Under the pieces are notes generated by a model. The model searched no databases and was not told where the DNA came from. It saw nothing but the letters and a program-made list of their open reading frames with translations. From the NCBI GenBank assembly GCA_963798655.1, contig CAWCUH010000012.1:186001-250000 (forward strand): a stretch of DNA of 64,000 nt, read 5' to 3'. Positions 8,298 through 16,351 of the stretch are shown piece by piece. The translations under genes were made by a program, and so were the position numbers. The DNA is from CAVSMC01 sp963798655 (lineage in GTDB: Bacteria; Pseudomonadota; Gammaproteobacteria; Burkholderiales; Casimicrobiaceae). How positions within the stretch are numbered: the first letter of the stretch is position 1; each line of letters begins with the position of its first letter.

Positions 8298-8918
8298 TCA
8301 TCCGTTTTCCAGCACGATGCCCTCGATCACGTTGGCGACGTCCTCGCACTTGTCCGTGATCGATTCCAGCAGCTGGTAGACCTCCTTCAGCTTGAGGATC
8401 TGCTTCGCATCGCTTTCCTCGCGAAACAGCTTCGCGACCGCCGAGCGGAACACGAAATCGGCCTCGCTCTCCAGCCGGTCGATGTCGCCGCACAGCTTGA
8501 GGATGGCGTCCGCGTTGTCCATCGACTCGAGCTTCGCCACCGCCTCCTTCACCTTGCCCGTGCAGCTCATGCAGATCTCGCCGAGCTTTTGCGCATCGGG
8601 CGTCACCGCCTTCACGTCGTAGAGGAAGATGCACGTCGCCGTGTCCTCCATCAGGTCGAGCGTGTCGTCGAGCGTATTGATGAGCCGAAGCGTCTCGTCG
8701 CGGTCGAGGGGGGTGATGAACGTCTGATGCAGCAACTGGATCGTGTGGTGCGTGATCTGGTCGGCCTGCTTCTCGAGCTTCTCGATGGCGCGGCTGCGGC
8801 GCTCGAGCTGCGACAGGTCGCCGAGCAGCGACGCGAGCTCGCCCGCCGCCTGCGCCGCGAGATCGGCGTGCTGATTGAAGTAGTCGAAGAACTTGCCCTG
8901 CCTCGGCAGCAGTCCCAT
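8298..8918 (-). CDS. DUF47 (PhoU-like) phosphate transport regulator
   Basis: A 206-residue all-helical protein of the DUF47 family, related to PhoU and nearly always paired with Pit transporters. The ATG at 8918 gives the typical start MGLLPRQGKFFDYFNQHADL; an in-frame extension to 9002 lacks family features. Acidic residues in the repeated ExxxD patterns (EKLEKQADQITHHT, IDRLESEADFVFR) could bind metal, as in PhoU. It heads a two-gene pair with pit and is read divergently from msrA. Its role is presumably to restrain or tune phosphate uptake. Confidence 0.93.
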   Translation of the reverse strand: MGLLPRQGKFFDYFNQHADLAAQAAGELASLLGDLSQLERRSRAIEKLEKQADQITHHTIQLLHQTFITPLDRDETLRLINTLDDTLDLMEDTATCIFLYDVKAVTPDAQKLGEICMSCTGKVKEAVAKLESMDNADAILKLCGDIDRLESEADFVFRSAVAKLFREESDAKQILKLKEVYQLLESITDKCEDVANVIEGIVLENG

Positions 8919-9120
8919 GGCGCACGCGATCCTCGTTGGCGACGCGCGATTATCGCATTGGCGCGCCGGCGGGCTCGCTTGACGTCTCGCGCTTGCTCGC
9001 ATCGCCCTGTCGCTTCGCGACTCGGGGCCCCTGCTCGCCGCTCACGCCGTGTAAGCTCCATTGCATCGGCAACGACCAACCGGGCGGCCCGCGAACCGGC
9101 GCGCCCGACGGAGAAAAGCG

Positions 9121-9675
9121 ATGAGCAATTCGTCTTCCGAAACCGCCGTGCTCGGCGGCGGCTGCTTCTGGTGCCTCGAAGCGGTGTTCGATCAACTCGC
9201 CGGCGTGCAATCCGTCGAATCGGGCTACGCGGGCGGAAAGCCCGCCCATCCGTCGTACGAGCAGGTATGCGGCGGCGACACGGGACACGCCGAGGTGGTG
9301 CGCGTCACGTTCGACCCGTCCGTGCTGTCGTTTCGCGATCTTCTCGGCGTCTTCTTCACGATCCACGATCCGACGACGAGAGACCGCCAGGGCAGCGACG
9401 TCGGCACGCAGTACCGCTCGGCGATCTTCTGCCAGACGCCGCAGCAGCGCACGATCGCCGAGACCGTGGTGCGCGAGCTCGACGCGGCCGCGCTCTGGCC
9501 GTCGCCGATCGTCACCGAGATTGCCGACGCGGCGCCGTTCTACGAAGCCGAGCGCTATCACCAGGAATACTTCGAGCGCAACGGCGGCCAGCCGTACTGC
9601 CAGTTCATCGTCGCGCCGAAGGTCGCGAAGTTTCGCAAGCAGTTCCTCGACCGGCTGAAGCGCCCGGCTTCGTAG
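9121..9675 (+). CDS. msrA: Peptide methionine (S)-S-oxide reductase
   Basis: MsrA repairs methionine-S-sulfoxide in proteins, using thioredoxin. The 184-residue protein carries the catalytic GGGCFWC motif (active Cys at residue 15) near its start, followed by VESGYAGGK, the TGHAEVV block and VGTQYRSAI. It begins at the ATG at 9121 after GGAGAAAAGCG, a good ribosome binding site. No MsrB domain is fused. There is no signal peptide, so it is cytoplasmic. It converges with the MFS gene, 34 bases from its stop. Confidence 0.97.
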   Translation: MSNSSSETAVLGGGCFWCLEAVFDQLAGVQSVESGYAGGKPAHPSYEQVCGGDTGHAEVVRVTFDPSVLSFRDLLGVFFTIHDPTTRDRQGSDVGTQYRSAIFCQTPQQRTIAETVVRELDAAALWPSPIVTEIADAAPFYEAERYHQEYFERNGGQPYCQFIVAPKVAKFRKQFLDRLKRPAS

Positions 9676-9709
9676 CGCATCGCGCGCGACGCGGAGCGTC
9701 TCCCCGGGT

Positions 9710-10888
9710 CTAGCGCATCCGGCGCGACAGCCAGCCGCCGACGCCGAGCCCGGCGCCGACGGTCCACAGCACCGGCGCAATGCCGATCGACGCGCCGAGC
9801 GCGCCGAACGCGAGCGGCACGCCGACCGCCGCCGCATTGACGAGCGACATGCGAATGCCGGCGGCCTCGCCCAACCGGCCGGGCGGCGCGTACGCGTGCA
9901 GCAGCGACATCACCATCGGCTGCCCGCAGCCCACGCCGAGACCCAGCGTGAATGAAAGCGCCATCAGCGCGCCGGCGCGCTCGACGAGCGGGAAGGCGAC
10001 ATAGACCGCGGCCGCCACGAACAGCGACGACGTGAGCACCTGATGCTCGGTCGTGCGCCGGGCGAGCACGGGCATCGCGAGGCGAACGATGAACGTCGCC
10101 GCCGCGAACGCGGCGAGGATCACGCCGATCTGCGACGCGGAAAGGCCGATCTTCGCGCCGTAAATCGGCACGAAGACCATGTGCAGATCCCACGCCATCG
10201 CGATCAGCACGTTGACGGCGAAGACGTTTCGCAACGCCCGGTTCGCGAGCAGGTCCATCACGCTCGTGCTGCGCCCGCTCGGCGCGGCAGCGTGCGGAGC
10301 CGGCAGCCGCGGACGTCCGCACGCGAGCGCGACCAGTCCGGGCAGCGGCAGCAGCGCGAGCAGCGCGAACGTCGCGCGATAGCCGATATGATCGATCGCG
10401 TAGCCGGCGGTCAGCGGTCCGAGGAGCCCGGAGACCGAATAGCCGAGCGCGAGGAGGCTGAAGTTGCGCGCCTGCTGCGACGGTCCGCCGAGCGCGCCGG
10501 TCGCGTTCTGCGCGGCAACCTGGAACGTCATGAACGACGTACCGACGATCGCGGAGCTCGCGAACAGCGCCGCGAGGCCCGGCCAGGTGAAGGGCATTAG
10601 CGCGCCGAGGACGATGCCGATCGAGCCCACGACGACCGGCAACTGCACGCCGACGCGATCCGACAGGCGCCCGACGCTGACCGCGAACACCGCCGGCAAC
10701 AGCGCGAAGAGCGCGATCAGCGCGCCGACCAGCGCAGGCGAAGCCCCGCGCGCGAGCGCGTCGAGCGACGCCGTGATCCGCGTGCCGGCGAGCGCGGCGT
10801 GATTCGCGATGCCGATCGCGATCAGCGCGACCAGCGTCCGCGCCGGTCGCAGCGGCTGCGCTAGGGCGCGAGCCGCTCGATCGTCCAC
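9710..10888 (-). CDS. MFS transporter
   Basis: A roughly 392-residue, 12-segment major facilitator protein. The loop between segments 2 and 3 reads VGRLSDRVGVQLPVV, the family's GxLxDRxGxR-like motif. The central loop (about RPRLPAPHAAAPSGR) splits two six-helix halves. No drug- or sugar-specific motif is recognisable, so the substrate is unknown; exporters of this general kind are frequent beside metabolic genes. The GTG at 10888 is inside the end of pdxH, giving a 28-base overlap and likely translational coupling. No better start exists downstream before the first membrane segment. Confidence 0.85.
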   Translation of the reverse strand: MDDRAARALAQPLRPARTLVALIAIGIANHAALAGTRITASLDALARGASPALVGALIALFALLPAVFAVSVGRLSDRVGVQLPVVVGSIGIVLGALMPFTWPGLAALFASSAIVGTSFMTFQVAAQNATGALGGPSQQARNFSLLALGYSVSGLLGPLTAGYAIDHIGYRATFALLALLPLPGLVALACGRPRLPAPHAAAPSGRSTSVMDLLANRALRNVFAVNVLIAMAWDLHMVFVPIYGAKIGLSASQIGVILAAFAAATFIVRLAMPVLARRTTEHQVLTSSLFVAAAVYVAFPLVERAGALMALSFTLGLGVGCGQPMVMSLLHAYAPPGRLGEAAGIRMSLVNAAAVGVPLAFGALGASIGIAPVLWTVGAGLGVGGWLSRRMR

Positions 10889-11505
10889 GCGTTCGGCGTC
10901 TCGCGCCGGTAGCGGATGCGGTCGTGCAGCCGCGACGGCCGTCCCTGCCAGAACTCGATCGCATCCGGCGCGACGCGATAACCGCCCCAGTGCGGCGGCC
11001 GCGGAATGTTTTCGCCCGCGGCGGTGAAGCGCGACTCGACGTCGGCGAAGCGCGCCTCGAGCGCGTCCCGGCTTGCGATCGGCTGGCTCTGCGGAGACGC
11101 CCAGGCGCCGAGCCGGGATGCGCGCGGCCGCACGGCGAAATAGGCGTCCGACTCGACGGCGCCGACGCGCTCGACCGCGCCCTCGACGCGCACCTGGCGC
11201 TCGAGGTCGACCCAGTGGAAGAGCAGCGCGACGTTCCGATTCGCGTCGAGCTCGCCGCCCTTTCGGCTCGCGTAGTTCGTGTAGAAGACGAAACCGCGCG
11301 CGTCGAAGTCCTTGAGCAGCATGATGCGCGCCGACGGCCTGCCCTCGTCGCTCACCGTTGCGAGCGCCATTGCGTTCGGCTCGGGGAGCTTCGCGGCGAG
11401 CGCCTCGTCGAGCCATCGGCCGAACTGGCGGAAGGGATCGCGGTCGACGTCGTCCGCGTCGAGCTTCGCGCGCTTGTAGTCGGTGCGCAGATCGGCGATG
11501 TTCAC
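10861..11505 (-). CDS. pdxH: Pyridoxamine 5'-phosphate oxidase
   Basis: PdxH uses FMN and oxygen to oxidise pyridoxine or pyridoxamine phosphate to pyridoxal 5'-phosphate. The GTG at 11505 yields a 214-residue protein, VNIADLRTDYKRAKLDADDV and onward, the standard start and length of the family. FMN-site segments RIMLLKDFDARGFVFYTNY and SRKGGELDANRNVALLFHW are present, as are GRPSRLHDR and the C-terminal RLAP. An in-frame stretch upstream to 11766 has no family similarity. It is divergent from the SWIB gene and overlaps the MFS gene downstream. Confidence 0.96.
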   Translation of the reverse strand: MNIADLRTDYKRAKLDADDVDRDPFRQFGRWLDEALAAKLPEPNAMALATVSDEGRPSARIMLLKDFDARGFVFYTNYASRKGGELDANRNVALLFHWVDLERQVRVEGAVERVGAVESDAYFAVRPRASRLGAWASPQSQPIASRDALEARFADVESRFTAAGENIPRPPHWGGYRVAPDAIEFWQGRPSRLHDRIRYRRETPNAWTIERLAP

Positions 11506-11653
11506 GACTCGCGATTGTACGCGCCCGTTCGGCGTTCGCCGTACCGCGGTGCCCGCCGCTCGCTGTTCATCGTGCCTCGAAGCCGCGCAGCCGGCGCTCG
11601 CGAGCGCTTCGCCGTCGAAGCAACACATGCGGCGCTCTCTCCAAAATTCCCTC

Positions 11654-11690
11654 TTGCAGGGATTCCCTTCCCTCGGGAATAGAGTATATT
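11654..11690 (+). promoter_or_regulatory. Candidate promoter/operator upstream of the SWIB gene
   Basis: The 281-base gap between pdxH and the SWIB gene is the only AT-leaning stretch nearby. It has TATATT at 11685-11690 as a possible -10 element. Just upstream is an inverted repeat, ATTCCC (11662-11667) and GGGAAT (11675-11680), preceded by a second CCCT/AGGG pair. A good -35 at the right spacing is not evident. The repeat overlapping the promoter could be an operator. This is inference only. Confidence 0.35.
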
Positions 11691-11786
11691 TGCCCCCGAT
11701 GAAGCAGGGAGCACCCATGACAGGAGGGTCTGCTTCAGAAGTGTTGGCGATGTGATGAAGACCCACAATTCCTAGGAAGGAGCACC

Positions 11787-12194
11787 ATGGCTACTGCCAA
11801 GAAAGGCGCGAAGAAATCCGCCGCCAAGAAGCCCGCCGCGAAGAAGCCCGCCGCCAAGAAAGCCGCGAAGAAGTCCGCCCCGAAGAAAGCCGCTCCGAAG
11901 AAAGCCGCTCCGAAGAAGGCCGCTCCGAAGAAGGCCGCGAAGCGCAAGCCCAACGCCGCATTCATGAAAGCGATGACGCCGTCGGCGACGCTGTCCGCCG
12001 TGATCGGCTCGACACCGATGCCGCGCACCGAAGTGACGAAGAAGATCTGGGACTACATCAAGAAGAACAAGCTGCAGGACAGCGTCAACAAGCGGCTGAT
12101 CAACGCCGACGACAAGTTGCGCGCCGTGTTCGGCGGCAAGGGCAAAGTGTCGATGTTCGAGATGACGAAGCTCGTCTCGAATCACCTGAAGTAA
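11787..12194 (+). CDS. SWIB/MDM2-domain protein with histone H1-like lysine-rich N-terminus
   Basis: A 135-residue basic protein in two parts. Residues 1-52 are almost entirely Lys, Ala and Pro in H1-like KKAAPK repeats. Residues about 55-135 are a SWIB/MDM2 fold: FMKAMTPSATLSAVIGSTPM, then VTKKIWDYIKKNKLQD, and GKGKVSMFEMTKLVSNHLK. The tail should bind DNA non-specifically and the SWIB fold should contact protein, so a nucleoid-associated role is likely. AAGGAG lies seven bases before the ATG, suggesting strong expression. The lysine-rich part is coded by near-identical 15-base units and so may vary in length among strains. A strong terminator follows. Confidence 0.9.
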   Translation: MATAKKGAKKSAAKKPAAKKPAAKKAAKKSAPKKAAPKKAAPKKAAPKKAAKRKPNAAFMKAMTPSATLSAVIGSTPMPRTEVTKKIWDYIKKNKLQDSVNKRLINADDKLRAVFGGKGKVSMFEMTKLVSNHLK

Positions 12195-12211
12195 CCGCGC
12201 CTCGCTCCGCG

Positions 12212-12250
12212 ACGGCCGCTGGCGCTCCCGCGCCGCGGCCGTTTGTCTTT
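12212..12250 (+). terminator. Rho-independent terminator after the SWIB gene
   Basis: An almost perfect long hairpin, ACGGCCGC (12212-12219) pairing with GCGGCCGT (12235-12242), continues inward through GGCGC/GCGCC around a TCCC loop. It is followed by TTTGTCTTT. It lies between two converging genes and ends the SWIB transcript. Confidence 0.9.
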
Positions 12251-12272
12251 CGGATCGCCGCTTCGCGCAGCG

Positions 12273-12890
12273 CTACGATTGCGGCGCGCGGAGAGCGTTC
12301 TGAACCGCGGGCCGCGATGCGAGCGCGCCGCCCCAGCGGCCGAGATTCACGAGCTCCGCCGCGTCGGCGAGCGCCTTGCGCATCGCGTAGATCGGATACA
12401 GCGCGAAATCGGCGATGCTCAACTCGTCTGCGAGCCATTCGCGGCCGCCGAGCCGCGCATCGGCGACGCGGAACAGCTGCGTGAGCCGCGCCTCGTACCA
12501 CTTGAGGTTCTGCGCCGACTTCTCGGGCAGCAGCGCCGTTTCGAAGAAGATGCCCGACGTCGCCGCCATGCAGTCGGTGACGGCGAACATCGACCACTGC
12601 CATGCGATCGCGCGGCGCGCCGCGTCGGCGGGCAGATAGCGCCCGCTCTTCTGCGCGAGGTAGAGCAGGATCGCGCCCGATTGCGCGAGCGTGATCGGCT
12701 GTCCGCCCGGGCCGTCCGGATCGACGATCGTTGGAATCGCGCCGGCGGGATTGAGCGCGAGGTAGTCGGGCGAGCGCTGCTCGCCCTTCGTCAAATCGAC
12801 CCAGCGGATGCGATACGGCAGCGCGCATTCCTCGAGCATGATGCGCACGCGCAATCCGTTCGACGTCTGGAACGTGTAGAGATCGATCAT
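12273..12890 (-). CDS. Glutathione S-transferase family protein (YfcG/YghU-like)
   Basis: A roughly 205-residue two-domain GST. The N-terminal thioredoxin fold begins MIDLYTFQTSNGLRVRIMLE and includes NPAGAIPTIVDPDG (cis-proline) and LAQSGAILLYLAQKSGRYLP, which matches the E/QSGAIL glutathione-binding segment. The helical C-terminal domain contains ELSIADFALYPI, the conserved N-capping box and buried Asp. The motif TSNG resembles disulfide-bond oxidoreductases of the YfcG type, which use glutathione disulfide. An upstream in-frame ATG at 12923 would add MPATADEQPTT. Physiological substrate unknown. Confidence 0.88.
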   Translation of the reverse strand: MIDLYTFQTSNGLRVRIMLEECALPYRIRWVDLTKGEQRSPDYLALNPAGAIPTIVDPDGPGGQPITLAQSGAILLYLAQKSGRYLPADAARRAIAWQWSMFAVTDCMAATSGIFFETALLPEKSAQNLKWYEARLTQLFRVADARLGGREWLADELSIADFALYPIYAMRKALADAAELVNLGRWGGALASRPAVQNALRAPQS

Positions 12891-12929
12891 CGTTGTCGGC
12901 TGCTCATCGGCGGTAGCGGGCATCGCGGG

Positions 12930-13169
12930 CTACCCCGGCTTGCGCTGCGGCCAGTCGTCCTCGTCGACGAGGATACGGATCACGCGCGTTCGCTTGCCGC
13001 TGCCGTAACGCTCCATCTGCACGAGCACCGGATAGAGCTCGGCGAGCTTCGCCCGCGCGCTGTCCTCGTCGTCGAACACGAGCACGCTCCCCTGCGCATC
13101 GCGAACGTCGTGCCAGAGGCCGTTGTCGGCCATCACTTCGATCTTGAAGCGCGTCGGCGCGGTGGCCAT
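12930..13169 (-). CDS. Small conserved-looking protein of unknown function
   Basis: A 79-residue acidic protein, MATAPTRFKIEVMADNGLW and onward, with no family I recognise. Its composition is that of a real soluble protein: mixed charged residues, a likely beta strand (KIEVMADNGLWHDV) and an amphipathic helix (DEDSARAKLAELYPVLVQME). It is packed between htpX (3 bases from the htpX stop) and the GST gene, on the same strand, which supports translation as part of that run. No membrane segment, signal peptide or cysteine is present. Confidence 0.7.
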   Translation of the reverse strand: MATAPTRFKIEVMADNGLWHDVRDAQGSVLVFDDEDSARAKLAELYPVLVQMERYGSGKRTRVIRILVDEDDWPQRKPG

Positions 13170-13172
13170 CGC

Positions 13173-14048
13173 TCACGCCCCGCGAGCCGACGTGAGCGCG
13201 GCGATGCGTGCCTCGATCGGCGGATGCGACGCAAAGAGCGCCATGACGCCGCCACTGTCCGCGATGCCGAACGCGGACAGCGACTTCGGCATCTCGCCGT
13301 GCTCGAGGCCGCCGAGCCGGCGCAGCGCGTTAACCATCGGCGACGGGGTGCCGAGCAGGTTGGCGGAGCCGCGGTCGGCGCGGAATTCGCGCCAGCGCGA
13401 GAACCACGCCACGATCATCGACGCGAGGATTCCGAGCAGGATCTGCGCGACGATCACGGTGATGAAATAGCCCGGGCCCTGACCGCGCTCGGTGCGAAAG
13501 ATCGTGCGATCGACGATCGAGCCGATGATGCGCGCGAAGAAGATCACGAACGTGTTGACGACGCCCTGGATCAGCGTGAGCGTCACCATGTCGCCGTTCG
13601 CCACGTGCGACAGCTCGTGGCCGAGCACGGCCTCGACCTCCTCCTTGTTCATCGACTGCAGCAGGCCGGTGGACACGGCGACGAGCGCCGAATTCTTGAA
13701 CGCGCCGGTCGCGAATGCGTTCGGCGCGCCGTCGTAGATCGCGACCTCGGGCATTGCGACGCCCGCCTTGGTCGCGAGGCGGCGCACCGTTTCCGTGAGC
13801 CACGCCTCGGCTTCGTTGCGCGGCTGCTCGATCACCTGCGCGCCGACCGACCACTTGGCCATCGGCTTCGACATCAGCAGCGAGATGATCGCGCCGGTGA
13901 ATCCGACGACGGCCGAGAAGACGAGCAGCGGACCGTAACCGATGCCGTTCTGCGCGAGCGCGCGATCGAGGCCGAACAGCCGCAGGACGACCGACAGCAC
14001 CAGCACGACGGCGAGATTGGTGGCGATGAAAAGAACGATGCGCTTCAC
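13173..14048 (-). CDS. htpX: Membrane zinc metalloprotease HtpX
   Basis: HtpX is an inner-membrane zinc protease that works alongside FtsH in quality control of membrane proteins. The 291-residue protein has two N-terminal membrane segments (FIATNLAVVLVLSVVLRLF and YGPLLVFSAVVGFTGAIISL), the catalytic HELSH motif at residues 144-148, and two further segments after it (LIQGVVNTFVIFFARIIG and FITVIVAQILLGILASMIV). A downstream REFRAD supplies the third zinc ligand. The length matches the E. coli enzyme. It lies next to a small gene and a GST gene on the same strand; glnS precedes it by 78 bases. Confidence 0.97.
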   Translation of the reverse strand: MKRIVLFIATNLAVVLVLSVVLRLFGLDRALAQNGIGYGPLLVFSAVVGFTGAIISLLMSKPMAKWSVGAQVIEQPRNEAEAWLTETVRRLATKAGVAMPEVAIYDGAPNAFATGAFKNSALVAVSTGLLQSMNKEEVEAVLGHELSHVANGDMVTLTLIQGVVNTFVIFFARIIGSIVDRTIFRTERGQGPGYFITVIVAQILLGILASMIVAWFSRWREFRADRGSANLLGTPSPMVNALRRLGGLEHGEMPKSLSAFGIADSGGVMALFASHPPIEARIAALTSARGA

Positions 14049-14126
14049 GGGCAGCTCCGTTGCGTCTTCGAGTTGGAGCGCATCTTACCGCTAACGTTCG
14101 AACCGGTGCGCCGCGCAGGTACGCGC

Positions 14127-15956
14127 TCACGCGGACGTTCGCCACGAGTCCTTCAGCGTCACCGTGCGGTTGAACACGGCGACGCCGCGCGCGTGATCGG
14201 CGAGGTCGGCGACGAAGTAGCCGTGCCGCTCGAACTGGAAGCGCTGCTCGCGCTCGGCCGTCGCGAGCGCCGGCTCGACGCGCGCGGTGATCACGCGCTT
14301 CGACTCCGGGTTCAGGTCGTCGAGATAAGTGCGCTCGAGCGGCTCGGCCGACACGTCGATCGTCTCGCCGTCGTCGCCGGCGACGAGCGTCGCGTGTCCC
14401 GGACCCGGGTTGCGCGCGCCGGGGAACGGCACGCGAAAGAGCCGATCGTAGAGGCGCACTTCGGCTGCCACCGCGTGGCGTGCCGACAACCAGTGGATGT
14501 TGCCCTTGACCTTGCGCGCATCGGCGCCGGCGGTGCCGCTGCGCGTTGCCGGATCGTACGTGCAGTGGACGATCGTGACGTTGCCGGCCGCATCCTTCTC
14601 GGCGCCGGTGCAGCGGACGATGTACGCGTAGCGAAGCCGCACTTCGGCGCCCGGCGACAGCCGGAAATAGCCCTTCGGCGGCTGCTCGGTGAAATCGTCG
14701 CGCTCGATCCAGAGCTCACGGCCGAACGGCAGCGCGCGCCTGCCGCTGTCCGGGTGCTGCGGATGGTTCGGAGCGAGGCACTGCTCGATCTCGTCCTCGG
14801 GATAGTTGTCGATGACGAGCTTGACCGGATCGAGCACGGCGAGGCGCCGCTCGGCGCGCACGTTCAGATCCTCGCGCATGCAGTCCTCGAGCACGCTCAT
14901 GTCGATCCACGAGTCGGTCTTCGACACGCCGATGCGCTCGGCGAACAGGCGGAAGCCCTCCGCCGTGAACCCGCGCCGGCGCGCGCCGACGAGCGTCGGC
15001 ATCCGCGGATCGTCCCAGCCGTCGACGTGTCGGTTCGACACGAGCTCGATCAGCCGCCGCTTCGACAGCACGACGTACGTCAGGTTGAGCCGCGCGAACT
15101 CGTATTGCTGCGGCAGGGGCCGCTCGAGCTTGCCGCCGTCGGCGAGCCGCTCGACGATCCAGTCGTAGAGCGGCCGGTGGTCCTGGAACTCGAGCGTGCA
15201 GATCGAGTGCGTGATGCGTTCGAGCGCATCGGAGATGCAGTGCGTGTAGTCGTAGAGCGGGTACACGCACCACTTGTCGCCGGTGCGATGGTGCGACGCG
15301 TGGCGGATCCGGTAGATCGCCGGATCGCGCATGTTGACGTTCGCGCTCGCCATGTCGATCTTCAGGCGCAGCACGTGCGTGCCGTCGGCGAACTCGCCGG
15401 CCTTCATTCGGCGCAAGAGCTCCAGGCTCTGCGCGGGCGGACGGTCGCGGTACGGGCTCGGCGTCCCCGGCTCGGTCAGCGTGCCGCGCGTCGCGCGCAT
15501 CTCCTCGGCCGTCTGGCTGTCGACGTACGCAAGGCCCTGCTCGATGAACCATTCCGCGAATTGGTAGAGCCGCTCGAAGTAGTCGGACGCGTGGTAGAGA
15601 TGATCGCCCCAGTCGAAACCGAGCCAGCGCACCGAGTCCTCGATCGACTGCTCGAACTCGGTCTCCTCCTTCAGCGGATTCGTATCGTCGAAGCGCAGGT
15701 TGCAGTGACCGCCGTTCTCCGCAGCAAGGCCGAAATTGAGGATGATCGACTTGGCGTGGCCGTAGTGGAGGTAGCCGTTGGGCTCGGGCGGGAAGCGCGT
15801 GACGACGCGGCCGCCGTACTTGGCGTTCCGGTTGTCCTCGGCGATGATCGTGCGCAGGAAGTTCGAGGGCGGGACGACGTCGGCGACCGGGCGCGTCGCC
15901 GCATTGCCACCCGCGCGCGGCGGCGGACTTTGCCGCGTTGCAACACGATCACTCAT
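14127..15956 (-). CDS. glnS: Glutaminyl-tRNA synthetase
   Basis: GlnRS charges tRNA-Gln. The 609-residue protein has the class I signature PPEPNGYLHYGHAKS at about residues 57-71 in place of HIGH and a second signature VVLSKRRL (KMSKS equivalent), plus TRRGFTAEG-like anticodon-side sequence. The C-terminal beta-barrel anticodon domains are complete. The N-terminal about 30 residues are rich in Pro and Ala and are longer than in E. coli. The ATG at 15956 has no recognisable Shine-Dalgarno sequence; a 16-base perfect palindrome overlaps it. The presence of a true GlnRS indicates direct tRNA-Gln charging rather than the amidotransferase route. Confidence 0.97.
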   Translation of the reverse strand: MSDRVATRQSPPPRAGGNAATRPVADVVPPSNFLRTIIAEDNRNAKYGGRVVTRFPPEPNGYLHYGHAKSIILNFGLAAENGGHCNLRFDDTNPLKEETEFEQSIEDSVRWLGFDWGDHLYHASDYFERLYQFAEWFIEQGLAYVDSQTAEEMRATRGTLTEPGTPSPYRDRPPAQSLELLRRMKAGEFADGTHVLRLKIDMASANVNMRDPAIYRIRHASHHRTGDKWCVYPLYDYTHCISDALERITHSICTLEFQDHRPLYDWIVERLADGGKLERPLPQQYEFARLNLTYVVLSKRRLIELVSNRHVDGWDDPRMPTLVGARRRGFTAEGFRLFAERIGVSKTDSWIDMSVLEDCMREDLNVRAERRLAVLDPVKLVIDNYPEDEIEQCLAPNHPQHPDSGRRALPFGRELWIERDDFTEQPPKGYFRLSPGAEVRLRYAYIVRCTGAEKDAAGNVTIVHCTYDPATRSGTAGADARKVKGNIHWLSARHAVAAEVRLYDRLFRVPFPGARNPGPGHATLVAGDDGETIDVSAEPLERTYLDDLNPESKRVITARVEPALATAEREQRFQFERHGYFVADLADHARGVAVFNRTVTLKDSWRTSA

Positions 15957-15970
15957 TGTTCATGAACAAT
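15955..15970. promoter_or_regulatory. 16-base perfect palindrome overlapping the glnS start codon
   Basis: ATTGTTCATGAACAAT reads the same on both strands and covers the first bases of the glnS coding region. In the transcript it places a second ATG seven bases ahead of the glnS ATG, which would open a four-codon reading frame ending at a TGA overlapping glnS. It could be an operator or a translational control element. Confidence 0.45.
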
Positions 15971-16351
15971 ACACCGGTCCATCGTATTCTAGCCGGCGCC
16001 GGTCGACGGGTCATGCGACGCAATGCCCCGCGCCCGCAACCGCTGCCCGCAACCCCGCGCCAGCCAAGGCTTCCGGAGGTGCGGTCTGTCGTGCACTAGA
16101 ACGTTTTTCCACAAATCCTGTGGATAATACTGTGTATATCTTGTAAATTCCAGCGCTAAGTCACATGCCGAGTGGGAAAAACATTGCCATGCCCAATTTG
16201 ACACCGCTTTTTTCCCCTTTTCGATCAGCGCTTTGTAGGATTTGCCTTACACGAGCTTACACGCGGTTGGGACGTCGAAAGGCCGACATAACGCGCGCCC
16301 GGATGCATTCTGCAAGCCGTCAGTGTCCTGGACAATTAGGGGTGATCGGGT
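15957..16351. other. Intergenic region between divergent glnS and xseA
   Basis: This 395-base gap has no convincing gene. Its middle (about 16100-16240) is clearly AT-richer than the flanks and contains paired DnaA-box-like sequences, a TTTTTTCCCCTTTT run and GTAGGATTTGCCTTAC, an imperfect palindrome. It must carry the divergent promoters for glnS and xseA. Confidence 0.6.
16105..16127. promoter_or_regulatory. Inverted pair of DnaA-box-like sequences
   Basis: TTTTCCACA at 16105-16113 differs by one base from the DnaA consensus TTATCCACA. TGTGGATAA at 16119-16127 is an exact consensus on the other strand. The two face each other across five bases, forming a TCCACA/TGTGGA palindrome in an AT-rich stretch. 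Origin genes (dnaA, dnaN, rpmH, gyrB) are absent, so a DnaA-responsive control site is more likely than a replication origin. Confidence 0.5.

Noticed and set aside
11517..11766. N-terminal extension of pdxH by about 87 residues
   Set aside because: The added residues have no family similarity and the GTG at 11505 gives the expected start and length.
12243..15965. A plus-strand open frame of over 1200 codons opposite the GST, htpX and glnS genes
   Set aside because: It is rich in Arg, Ala and His without any recognisable domain, and the minus strand has three clear genes. Long antisense frames are expected in very GC-rich DNA.
16105..16127. Replication origin
   Set aside because: Only two DnaA-like boxes are seen, and dnaA, dnaN, gyrB, rpmH and rnpA are missing. 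Reported instead as a possible regulatory site.
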